NCBI GenBank assembly: GCA_964017185.1
Contig: OZ024883.1
Span: 43,330,395 to 43,394,394 of the forward strand
Direction of reading: 5' to 3'
Source: Rugalucina vietnamica
Lineage: Eukaryota; Mollusca; Bivalvia; Lucinida; Lucinidae
Length of the DNA: 64,000 nt
The translations under genes were made by a program, and so were the position numbers. The notes below the pieces were generated by a model. The model was given only the letters and a program-made list of their open reading frames with translations, had not been told where the DNA came from and searched no databases. Below are positions 1 through 11,500 of the stretch, piece by piece; the stretch's first letter is position 1, and the number at the start of each line of letters is the position of its first letter.

Positions 1-80
1 TATGGCCACTGAGTGTACATGTATTGCGGTAATATTACGTTTCATTACAGTCTCTCTACAAGACAGACTCCTACAATACA

Positions 81-182
81 GAGCACTGCCCCTAAGAGCA
101 CTGCCCCTAAGAGCACTGCGCCTCCAATACTGACTACTGCCCCCTCAAGACAGAGCACTGCCCCTACGAGACAGGGCACTGC
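81..182. repeat. short tandem repeat, GAGCACTGCCCCTA-like
   Basis: A 14-15 bp unit (gagcactgcccctaa) is repeated about three times head to tail, then again imperfectly as cagagcactgcccctacgag. It gives a Ser-Thr-Ala-Pro-rich frame, but nothing else supports a protein. No gene is visible from here to about 600. Confidence 0.6.
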
Positions 183-600
183 TGGTGGTAACTTAATAAG
201 GTAACTGGAAATTACATAGTAATTTATTTCAGTAAATGCTTTTATATAATACTATTCGTTATAACACCCATTTGTTGTATTGTTGACTGTTCAGTCTACT
301 TATGCGAGAAAATATCAACTAATTCATAATGAATCAGTGATATGAAAAACTGGTATGTATGCCTAGTTTGCTGGTTAGCCTTGCCCAAGGCTTAGAAATT
401 AAGAAATACTCCCCTCTTCATTTTCACTTTCAATCTCTGTGGTCATTCTAAAACATCTCGGCCAACTCTTTTGTCGAACAATTAATTTATAGACTAGCTA
501 GAAGTTTTTGAGGTAGGCGAAAAAGCAAACAATTTATCCATTTCGCAATATCTTTTACAGACCATTAGCTATAATAGTCTATTTGCGGTACACATAGAGG

Positions 601-693
601 ATCTTACACGAGTGGTCATTTCATATGAAATTTATTAAACGAGCCTTCGGCGAGTTTAATAAATTTCATATGAAATGACCACGAGTGTAAGAT
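601..693. repeat. near-perfect 93 bp palindrome (foldback)
   Basis: Two ~40 bp arms, beginning atcttacacgagtggtcatt and ending in its near complement, flank a short gagccttcggcgag centre. The only arm mismatch is a three-base swap. The outer half of one arm recurs in diverged form near 5330-5372 (ttcatatgaaatgatcactg), so this is probably a dispersed foldback repeat and not a unique regulatory site. Looser inverted similarity (atcatatgac / gtcatatgat) continues to about 890. Confidence 0.75.
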
Positions 694-932
694 TCGTTTT
701 ATCATATGACTTCTAAAATAGGTTTTTATCGCTTTTAAAGTGGACATATTTCCAATGAAGATTTACATTGTTGTTACGGACGTCGTCAATGACGTTACGT
801 ATTCCCGCAAAAGTGTTATTACACGTGTGGTCATACGATTTTTATGACATGACGTTATCCACTGGAAAACAGCGGCGTCATATGATAAATGGTTTTAGAA
901 GCCGTAACTAATTACCCTTTTATTGCTTATAG

Positions 933-1074
933 GAAACCAACGGAGAAAATAACGGACATACAATATCAGGTGCTGCAACTACAGAGGGAACAGTTGATTA
1001 ACCAGAAAGAAACAGAAAAACTTGTCAGGGGAAAGCTAACAGAACAAATTAAAAATCTGAAACTAAAAATCTGA
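933..1074 (+). CDS. possible last exon of a Myb/SANT-like transposon protein (coiled coil)
   Basis: An acceptor (attgcttatag) precedes an open frame of about 47 codons. It encodes a Gln/Glu/Lys/Leu-rich amphipathic helix with repeated Leu-Gln-X-Gln-Arg-Glu and Gln-Lys-Glu-Thr-Glu-Lys patterns. C-terminal helices of this kind follow the Myb/SANT-like DNA-binding domain in the second protein of PIF/Harbinger transposons (NAIF1-like). No upstream DNA-binding exon is visible, so the call is weak. It lies about 1.1 kb from, and points toward, the HARBI1-like gene. A 14 bp tandem duplication puts the stop at 1072-1074; without it the frame would run on for about a dozen codons. Confidence 0.35.
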
Positions 1075-1078
1075 AACT
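1051..1078 (+). repeat. 14 bp perfect tandem duplication creating a stop
   Basis: The unit aaaaatctgaaact occurs twice back to back (1051-1064, 1065-1078). Because 14 is not a multiple of three, the second copy shifts the frame into TGA at 1072. Confidence 0.85.
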
Positions 1079-1164
1079 AGAGAAGGAATTAGGAATAGGA
1101 ATACGATTAGATGAATAGTGGTGTTGTATTCAGTGGGGTTTCTGGCTAGGTAACAACCTGCATG

Positions 1165-1300
1165 TATAGTCATAGAAGAAGGCTAAAAGCTCGAAACGTT
1201 GGGTCTAAGAAGAAGAATTGTGCTATATAATATACAAAAACATAAGAGCTGATCAGCTGTGCAGTAATCTGCATCTTTGTTTCGTTTTCTGGTGACATGG
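1165..1300 (-). repeat. truncated copy of the GAGCCGCC-TIR MITE
   Basis: It shares the internal modules of the MITE described at 4119-4341: ctaagaagaagaattgt, gctgatcagctgtgcagtaa and ctgcatctttgtttcgtttt. Terminal inverted repeats are not recognisable. Confidence 0.55.
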
Positions 1301-1410
1301 TCCAAGTTGTATTGAATTTACATGTTACTGTCTATAGCTCTGAATTGTATAGTCTAAAATTAAAATATAAATTGTTTAGAAGTATTCACATTTTCTGGTT
1401 TTGATATTCC

Positions 1411-2151
1411 TTAAGGGGATGCCAATTCTCAAAAACTAATACTTGTATAATTTTTACCTGTATGAAGAAAAATGACATTTTTCCAAGGAGACTGGATATT
1501 CTTGAAACATTCTCGTATGAGTCATTCAAACATCGAATACATATTATTTTATGCCCAAAACCTCAGCTCTAGAGGGCTCAGCAACACGCTTATCAGCATT
1601 GTTCAAGTTACTTCCTGGTTTGATTCCGTTTTCATCTGTCTGGCATGCTGGATAAATTTTACTAGAAGTTTTCGCCATAAACATGATCTCCAACTTCTTG
1701 ACTACAATCTTTGAAATTATTTCGAACAAAAAGTCAATATTTTGGGAAAAATCATACTATTTACTGTATCTGCTGTAAAAGGTTTTCAGCATATATGATA
1801 AATACCATGTTTTCCTCAAGAAAAAATAATCTCTGATTGGACAAACTTTCAAAGACTGCTGTCTGGCTTTTAGAGATTATGTTTATGGTGGTAGTTTTCA
1901 GTAAAATTTATCCAGCATGCCAGACAGATGAAAACGGAATCGAACCAGGAAGTAACTTGAACAATGCTGATAAGCGTGTTGCTAAGCTCTCTAGAGCTGA
2001 GTTTTTGGGCATAAAATAATCTGTATTCGATGTTTGAATGACTCATACGAGAATGTTTCAAGAATATCCATTCTCCTTGGAAAAATGTCATTTTTCTTTA
2101 TACAAGTAAAATTATACAAGTATTAGTTTTTGACAGTTGGCATCCCCTTAA
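1411..2151. mobile_element. foldback MITE with TTAA target duplication (piggyBac-type)
   Basis: The element reads TTAA-GGGGATGCCAA ... TTGGCATCCCC-TTAA. TTAA at 1411-1414 and 2148-2151 is the target duplication typical of piggyBac elements. Arms of roughly 310 bp (about 1415-1725 and 1840-2147) are inverted copies with scattered differences, separated by about 110 bp. The arms translate to near-identical peptides on opposite strands because of the inversion, not because they code. No transposase is inside. It sits just 3' of the HARBI1-like stop codon. Confidence 0.85.
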
Positions 2152-2168
2152 AAATTCAACTTGAACAA

Positions 2169-5100
2169 TTAAACAGCGAAGAATGTCCTTGTCAAATAAT
2201 CCCGGACCCGCTTGCCGTCATCTTCAGGCTGATCTGGTGCTCCAATATCTCCTGCATCCATCTCATCTGGCTGGTCGTCTTGAGGCAGGGGCTCTTTCAG
2301 AAGGAGGGCAATGTTATGAAATACGAAGCATGCACCTGAAAATGTGAATGTCAACATCTTGTAAACGTACATGTAATACGCCCCTAATACTTGAGAAATA
2401 GATCAATACAAAAATACTTCACCAACGAATACTGTAGTTGGTGTAAATGCTGAATATTAAGGACTTGAAGTAAATTCGAGAACTTGACATTAATAGGTGA
2501 CAAAATTCTCATGCGTGAATATTTTTGGGAATTTAGGAGTGGCATCAAACTTAAGTAGAAATTTACGTGGTAAATATTTTTCGTAACTTTTACAGTGATG
2601 CTTAGACGGGGCCCTCATGCTTTTTAATTCAATCTATGTCACCTACATTCCATTATACCAGTGGCAATATGAGGTGTTGGCAAAATGCATTGACAAAACA
2701 GGTTGATAAACTTGGTATTTTAAATGGGATTTTGAATTTAAATTTAGCCCATTCCTGGGCTTTCCAGTCGCACTTCTTTCCAGTCGCACTTAATTGACAA
2801 GACAGGCTTGGCAAATATTGTCATGACCCCTAGCTCAAACAAATTGTGGACACCAATATTTCAGCGTTCTGATTTAACAGTCTAAATACAACTTCAGTCG
2901 ATACTTCTGTGGTGGTTCTTTTTGTTTTATGTCTTGGTGTTTAAAATATTTTTGTGCTGTTGGCGTCTTATGTATGTTTGCAAATTTTAGTTAAGTTAAG
3001 GTAACTGAGTGGCCACCTATTGGGAAAATAGCTGCTCATTCGGCTTACGAAATGTTTTCATGGTACAAGTACCTGATTGTTATTTTGGTTTTTTCCCACC
3101 TTGGTTTTTGGAGTGGGAGTCTTTTTCTGATTGCGCATTTTCCTGATCTTTGCCAACTTGTACTTTTTTTTTCAGAAATAAACTTATTCATTACCAATGA
3201 TTGTACAAACTCTCTCTGGATGCATCCGTATTTCCTCGTGTAATACACCAAACCTCCTCTTCAGCCACCCGAACGCTCTCTCGACTTGGGTCGTAGTCTT
3301 TTTATGGGCACCGTTGAATCTTTCCTGTGGCCTGGTACTTGGACGCAGATAAGGTGTCAAAAGATATGGCTTGCAGGCGTACCCACTGTCTCCCAACAGA
3401 ATGCCGTCTTGGATACCGCTGTGCCGGTCAAGCCTTTCCTTCAGCTTACTGTTCCGGAAAATGTAGGCGTCATGAGTAGCCCCAGGCCACCGGGAGACTA
3501 CATCTGTGAATTTCCCTGAAACAAAGATTTTTACTATTGGGAGCTAAGTATCTTAATCAATGACCAGAGCTTCTCGAAAGCTCAGTATCTAGAGCGCCCA
3601 CTGACAGCCGATGGCTTCATTTCTTAGCACTCAGCATTAATAGGCAAACACGGATTTTTCTTCTTCCAAAATATACTAGCATTACTATATTATCATCGCA
3701 TGTCTACTAAATAAAACAAATCTGAATGATATGTAGGGACGTCTGGAAGACTGACCTCCATGGTATGACCTTTTTTTAAATCTCTGAATTGACGCATAAG
3801 TTTACTTGCCTTCATGATCGCATACCGCTTGAACGTTAATCGAGTGGTAACCTTTCCTGTTGACAAAGGCTGGCTCTCCTTCTGATGGTGCCTGTAATGA
3901 CAAAATGCTACTTATATTAGATATAAAATGCCATTTTTTTTCCTCACATTCGGATCCTTAGATTTTCATAAATTGAAATGATCTTAAAATAAAACTTCGA
4001 TATTTTATGACATTTTTGCCACTCTCTCGCAGTCTTATCACTTATCATCTGCAGTGGCCTAAGCCCCCCCCCCCACCTGTCATCAATGGGATCGTTGTTT
4101 TGAGTTCCGAGCCGCCGTGTGGAAAAACGAACACTCTGCACCATATGCGAAAACAAAGGCGCAGATCATGTTCGCGGTAACCGCGATGCTGATCAGCGCC
4201 TTTCTTTTTGCTACACAGATTGTACAATTCCTCTACTTTCTAAATCCAAAATTTCAAGTCTCTGGCCATCTTCTGGGCTTGTACAGCCCGGTTTGTGTCG
4301 GGCCTGTTCGGAAACCACATTGTTGGTATATGAGGCGGCTCATATATTTTTAGTTTATGTATGCCGGCCTTATCTTGGAATAGCTGTAATATTAGTGGGA
4401 TTACTGATCCCACCTGAATACGGACATGCGTCCCGTCGATGCACCCCACAACACCCGGAAATCCTGCAACCTGGAAGAATCCTGCTTTGATTTCATTCTT
4501 CCTCTCTTCTGTAGGCCAGTTACAATACTGAGGCAGAAGGCGAGACAGAGCTAGAGAGACTCTGCGCACGATGCGGCAGACGGTGGACTTTTCAACTCCT
4601 ACTGTGTCCCCTACAACTTGTTGGAAACTACCACAGGCGTAGAATCTGAGGGCGATCAAGAGCTGAAACGAAACAAGCACTTCTTTTGCCTCTAAAACTC
4701 TCAATACTATTTCTTAGACCGAAACAACACATAAAATGGCGGTCACACAAGCGAATTACGAATATGTAGTTGTGAACGGAATTTTTAACCTTTTGGACGG
4801 GGCTTAAATAAGTTATGCATCACTATTACATATGAATGCGGTTAGTTACGGGTATTAAAGGGTGGAAACGGATAACTCTTATATGACTAGAGTTCATATT
4901 CATGACAAGAGTCGATAGGCATGACAAGAGTCAATAATGCCTGTAAAAATTCATTAGCATTACTTTTCATATTATTTGGTCTAAGGGAAATAACCCAAGA
5001 CGACACCAAAGACTTATTACCATTGTATAGCATCCCTTGTATACATCCTTGATATTGTCACGGAACATATAAAATGTTTGTTTGAATTGATACTTTACGT

Positions 5101-5430
5101 CCCAGTCAACAGCTAGGGTCATGTCGGGACGTAGCCTCCACTTTATGGGACTCTTACCCAAAATGAGGATGTCATCGTACAAGCAGCCCATCTATTTCTC
5201 TTAGGCTCCAATGGTCGGGGGCCCGTACATACAAATATAATTTAAATATAATTACACAGCTAACATTCATCAGAGGAATGATACAAAAGTTTCCTACTTT
5301 AAAACGAACCGGAAGGCTCGTAAAAATAATTATTGTTCATATGAAATGATCACTGGGGTGAGATCCTCTATGCCGGTATCTATGAATCCCCGAAAATCAC
5401 CCACCCACACCCACACACACCCACACACGC

Positions 5431-5462
<32 letters not shown>

Positions 5463-5496
5463 CACCACCACCACCACCACCACCACACCACACAAC

Positions 5497-5547
<51 letters not shown>

Positions 5548-8500
5548 TCACGAAATACGAGGACGGAGAAAGAAGTCATAAAACAAAATGTATACCAAGA
5601 AAAAAAAATAATTCAGTTTTGCGTCCTTTTCAAGATTATTTCGACTCATATGAGACGGACCAATCAGGAGCTTGGCTTGTCTCACATGTGGTCAGCGCGG
5701 GGCTCGAACCCACACCAGACACAGAGGTAAGATTATCGATTGATTAAGAAACAGCGCTCTTAACCGCTAGGCCACGGGGGTGGGGGGCGGGGGATCCATA
5801 CCAAGAAATATGCATATCACAAAAGTACCGTAAAGACAAGAAGAGGGATATGATTTTCACGTTCTAAGGAATTGGACTATCATCAACAAAACTCAAAACT
5901 TTTGTCTTTAAACGAACCCACAGAAGCACGTCAAGCACATGTTTTGGTGTATAGTCTGAGTCGGGAGACGTGCAGTTTGATGAAACCTACAGTTGTGACG
6001 CTGTTATGTAATTTACCTAGTAGATAGTAAGTTAGTAAATATATGATTTCTCGAGGGTAGCCCAATTGACAAAGTCAATCTTCCTTGGTGCCCTCACCTT
6101 TTTACTTGAACAATCCCCTATTTAAGATTTCAAAGAAAGGCTTATGTATTCAGAATGCACGCATCTCGGCATGACGGAACATTGCCAACTAATATAAATA
6201 ATGTAAATAAAAGCCCGTCCCTTATTTAAAGTAGCGAAAACTGTAACTTCCCATTTCTGTCCTAGAGAGCGCGGTGGCGTAGTGGTAGAGCGTCGGACTC
6301 CGAATCTAGAGATCCTGGGTTCGAAACCCAAAAACGTCACCGGGTTGTGTCCTTGAGCAAGGCACATGGAAGAGTTGGCTCCGTCCCGACATGACTGAAA
6401 AATTGTTGACTGGGACGTTAAGCCTTAATACAAACAAACAATTTCTGTCCGTGACTTTTCTCTATCCAAACCTGTTACTTTCACCTGCGTCTCATTTCTC
6501 TACATACCTACATTCTGTAGGCATATTCCAAAATAAGGATTTGGGGGTCTGGGGAGAAGGGCAATTTATTTTCAAGAGTATACCCTAGAATCCAGCCAGG
6601 GTAATTTTTGAAGGAGGTGACATCTCCTGCTATAGTTGGTTTGAATGCATTTTTGAATAGTTTTAACCTTCCCATAAATGGTTTAGGTGGGCTGCTCTGG
6701 AAATTTTTTTGGCAGATAGGTTTACTCACACCATGTTCTGAGGTACCATGGGAAAATATGCATTCCATACAAAACAGACTTTTACATCATTTATGGGGAC
6801 ATTTTGCTTTTTTAATAAATAAAACAATGCACATTTATACAAATACTTTGAATATGAATAACATCACACCTTTCAAAATGCATTTAAAGATCATAAAAAG
6901 CTATAAATCCTTTATAATGTAGGGTTTTGTCATGCCAAGTTACCCCACCCACTTTCAAGCAATGTGCGTGTTCGAAATTTGTCTATAGCTTTGCTTTTTA
7001 GATACTTTTATTTGAAACATTATCATTGATAGAGATTTCACTCTGTCTTTGTGCCTATCTGGGTATTTGTATCTATAGCTGACCGTTTTGGTCTGTTCAA
7101 CTGTATGTCTGTAGCACGTAATTTGCCGAAATCAGTTCTTTTATGGACAAAACAATTTATATTTTCATCTAGTTATTATGAAACATTTGGAAGGCAAAAT
7201 AAGAAGTACTAAATAGGCCATATTTGTATACCAAAAAGGTATCAATCCCTGTTCAATACATCATAGGTATGTCCATATCGATGTATTTTAGTATGGTCTA
7301 TAAAAATAAAAGGCGATATCTACCAAAGGTAAATCTCACGGTCCTGAAAGGCTGGAAATGGTATCGAAAACATGTTGAAGCAATGTCAGATATATAATCA
7401 TGAGGCTTAAAGTGTCAAGAAAACGTTATGACACTTACGCAAAATAGTGGAAAAAATAAAGAGGTATACCTACAAAAGTTCTGATAGTCCTAAATAGCTG
7501 AAATGGTGTTTTATGATTACTTAGACTTGGTTCTATAGGCTGGTATTCATATAAATAAATATATATTAATATTTTTGATGGACACATTGAAAACAGAGGA
7601 ACAATGCAGAAAAATAAAAGGTGTATACATAGAGAAGTTCTTGTTTCTAGGCATTCAATGCTCATTCAGAGCTGAAAATGGTGTAAAATAATTGCTGAGA
7701 TAATTATCTTTTGGTATGAAATCGGATTTATAAATCATTATGATTTAAAAGTTTAAAACTGATATTAAAATCATAGATAATTAAAGAAAACAATGAGGAA
7801 ATATAAAAGCGGTATGCTCACAAAAAATCTTGTATCTTAGCATCTGACGCTCCTGAATAGCTAAAAATGGTGTCAAATGATTGTATTGATTTTATATATA
7901 AGCTTGTATTCATACACATAAATTATGTGCCTCAAAGTTGTAATATTTTATGAAGGCATAGAAGATATGGGGAAAATGTGGAAAAAAAGTAATGGGGTAT
8001 ACACACAAAAAACTTGTATCTTGATCTCGTACGGGCCTGAATAGCTGAAATGGTGTTAAAAGATTGCTTTGACGTTGTTCTATTTACTTGTATTCATATA
8101 TATAAATCACATGACTCAAAGTGGAGATAATTGTTATGAAGGCATAGAAGATGGAGGAAAAATGTCAGAAAAATAAAGGGGTATTCTTACAAAAGTTTCT
8201 GTTTCTAGTCAAACAATGATTATAAAGAGCAGAAAATGGCATCAAACACTTGTTTAGACAATTATCTATTGGTTTATAATCAGATAAGTTAATCATATGA
8301 TTTCAAGTTTCAAAAATACTGAGTATTGAAATCATAAATAGTTAAAGGAAACTTGAGGTAAAAATGAAGGGATATACTTGCTTAAGTTCTTGTAGATTGG
8401 CCTTTGGTGGCACAAAATGGCTGAAAATTGTGTTAAATGATTGCTTTGACCTAGGCACGTTGGTTGGTATTCAGATATATAAACCATATGATTAAATGTA

Positions 8501-11500
8501 TTAATGATTTTTATGAATACGTAAAAAAATATAGAACAAAATGCGGAAACGATTACAGAGTATACATACAAAAGTCCCAGATGACCATAAAGAGCTGAAA
8601 ATGGTGTTAAATAATTGCTATGACAATTATCTTTTGCTATGAAATCGGATGAATTAAGAAAATGATTTCAAGTTTTAAAATATTATTGAAAACATAGATA
8701 ATTAAAGAAAAAATGAGGAAAATAAAATGGGGTATACTTATAAAAAATCTTATATCTTGGCCTATGATGAGCCTGAATAGCTGAAAGTGGTGTCAAAAGA
8801 TTGCTTTGACTTTGTTCTATAAGTCTGTATTCATATAAATCAAAGGAACTCTGAATGCTAATAATTTTTGTGAAGGCATAGATTTTAGATGGAGGAAAAA
8901 TGCGGGAAAAATAAAGGGATATACGTACATAAGTTCTTGTTTCTAGTCAACCAATGGCTATAAAGAGCTGAAAATGGCATCAACTGATTGTTTAGACAAT
9001 TATCTTTTGGAGTGTAATCATATGAATTATTCATATGGGTTCAAATTTCAAAAATATTATTGAAAACATAAATACTTAAAGAAAAATTGAGGAAAAAATG
9101 AAGGGGTATACTAGCATAAGTTCTTATATCTCAGCCTCTGGCCGGCCCAAATAGCTGAAAATGGTGTTAAATGATTGCTTTGACTAAGGCACATTAGCTG
9201 GTATTCAGATATACTAACCATACGATTAAATGTTTTAATAATTTTTGTGCATGCGCAAAGCTTATAGGGGAAACATGCGGAAACGATAATGGGTGTACAT
9301 ACAAAAGTCCTTCTATCATCGCCTCAAACGGCCATAAAGAGCTGAAAATGGTGCAAAATGATATCCAAGACAATTGTCTATTTGTATATGTTCAAATAAA
9401 TCAATCATGTGATTTCAATTGTCCAAAAATATTTATGAATACTTAAATAATTAGAGAAAAAATGAAGAAAAATTAAAGGGGTATACTTACAAAAGTTACC
9501 GCATCTTGGCTTTTTATGGCCCTATAGAAATGTAGATGGCATCATAAGATTGCAAAGATAATGCTCTATTGGTCCATATTAAGATATATAAATTGTGCGA
9601 CTTTATCTGTCAGGAATTGACTCACAAAAGTACCTATAAATCGGCTGCTAATTGACCTATAAGGCTTCAAATGGCATCCAATTACATGTATTGCTAAGGC
9701 ACTGCACTGTTGTCTGTGATATATAATAACATAATATAATTTCATGTTTCATTTAAATGGGAATAATACTTCGGAAATTTTTGACAAAGTTTCATCAAAA
9801 GTACTTACCTCCAACTTAAGCAAATTCTATTTACATTAATGTTATATCGAGGCATTTTGTAATGAGGTTGCAGTTCTATCAATATATATTTATGTATAAT
9901 ACATTTCAAAGAAATTATCGTAATATTCTGACAAATGCTAACTGTCATGTTACAATCATCATTTTGCAGAGTTTTAAAGTGGGTGGGGTAATTAATTCCC
10001 ATACTTTCAAAAGATCATGAGGTTTTTAGAGTAAAATGAGACTGCACTTTATATTTTTGCTTACAAACAATATACAATGCATATAACAAATAAGAAACAA
10101 GAACCAATTTATATACTACATTTTAGCAGGCTTTTCATAGAATATTATAGCTTTTTGTCATAACACTACCTCCATACATCAATTAATTTGAGGATTGTGC
10201 CAAAAAAAATTCAATAACAGCCCACTTGATCCTTCATCGGGAAGGTGAGGACTTCTCAAAAACAATCAAACCAGCTATAGCAGGAGATGTCACCTCAAAC
10301 TCAAAATATGAGAGATACTTTGTTCTAGGGTAAGAGACAATTTTTGATTTCGGTGTATAGTAAGGGGTAAGCGTCAGAAATATTCCAAAATAATGCTAAA
10401 GCGTACATATAATTGGTATCTTATGTTTGTACTGAGCTTGACCATTAGCAAATATACCTAAATTGATTTAATATGCATCATTCAGCTCTAAGAAACTGCC
10501 ACAAACTTCATTTTAGTTATAGTCTTGATTGTTTTAATGCATTACGCCCTCCTCGGTAATTTGTTATGGTCTTGTCGGGCTGTCAGTCGCTAAGCAGCCA
10601 ACGCTCCGGTGCATAGAGGCAAGTTACCAGTTCTTAGTTCACATTTCTTTTGCCATTAACTTGAATCAGTCATCGAAAAGGAAGAACGCCTAATTTAGAA
10701 ATATTTTCAAACCAAGACTTTCTGAAAATATGCACTAGTACAAGTGTGCATGTAGTTGACTTTACACTATTTTATACCATTGATGCATTACCACATTTAG
10801 GTATACCCCTAAGTATAGGTCCATACAGTTTAGTAAACAGTTTTATTGCTTTTCAGGCTATTGTTTAAGCATGTTAAAGAGGATAGATTGTTAAAAACAA
10901 ACTAACCATAAGAAGATTAACATTAAAATTGCATATGTGTATATTAATAAGATGGGTGGGGTAATTTTACATGTAAAGTGGTAAAAATATTAAATTAGAA
11001 AAATGTTTTAGCAATACAGGTGTTTCATAATCAAATCAATAGTTTCTAAAATTGTTTAAAATACAAAAGCAAGTCATACAGACATATAAAATGACTGGAT
11101 AATGGAGAAGTATGTAGTTGTCTGTTTATTAGATTAAAAGCTTATTTCATAGCAGTACCATACAACATCGCCTGATTAGACTATCGTGCCAAAAAAATTC
11201 AAGAGCAGCCCACCTAATCCTTCTTAGGGAAGGTTAGGACTAGCCAAAAATGCATACAAACCAACTATAGCAGATGATGTCACCTCCAACTCTAAATATG
11301 CGAGATACAGGATTTCGGGTTCTAGGGTAGTATGGGGAGCAAGCGAATACTTTGGGGTTTTAGGGAGCAAGGAGCAGGGATCTGAGTAAAACATTAGCTT
11401 ATATAGGGAGCTGGGGAGTTATGTCATTTTTATTTTAGGGAGCTAGGACCGACCCCTCCCCATACCGGGTAGGGCCTCAAGTAAGATGGGGATAGATCTA

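Noticed and set aside
1472-2091. Two similar open frames on opposite strands (80 and 73 codons)
   Set aside because: They are the two arms of the TTAA-flanked foldback element; the similarity follows from the inverted repeat, not from coding.
5330-5580. His/Thr-rich and Leu/Ser-rich open frames
   Set aside because: Translations of the CA/CCA/GA microsatellite.
6265-6340. A functional tRNA gene
   Set aside because: A and B boxes are present but no closed cloverleaf was found, and it continues into a SINE body and A-rich tail.
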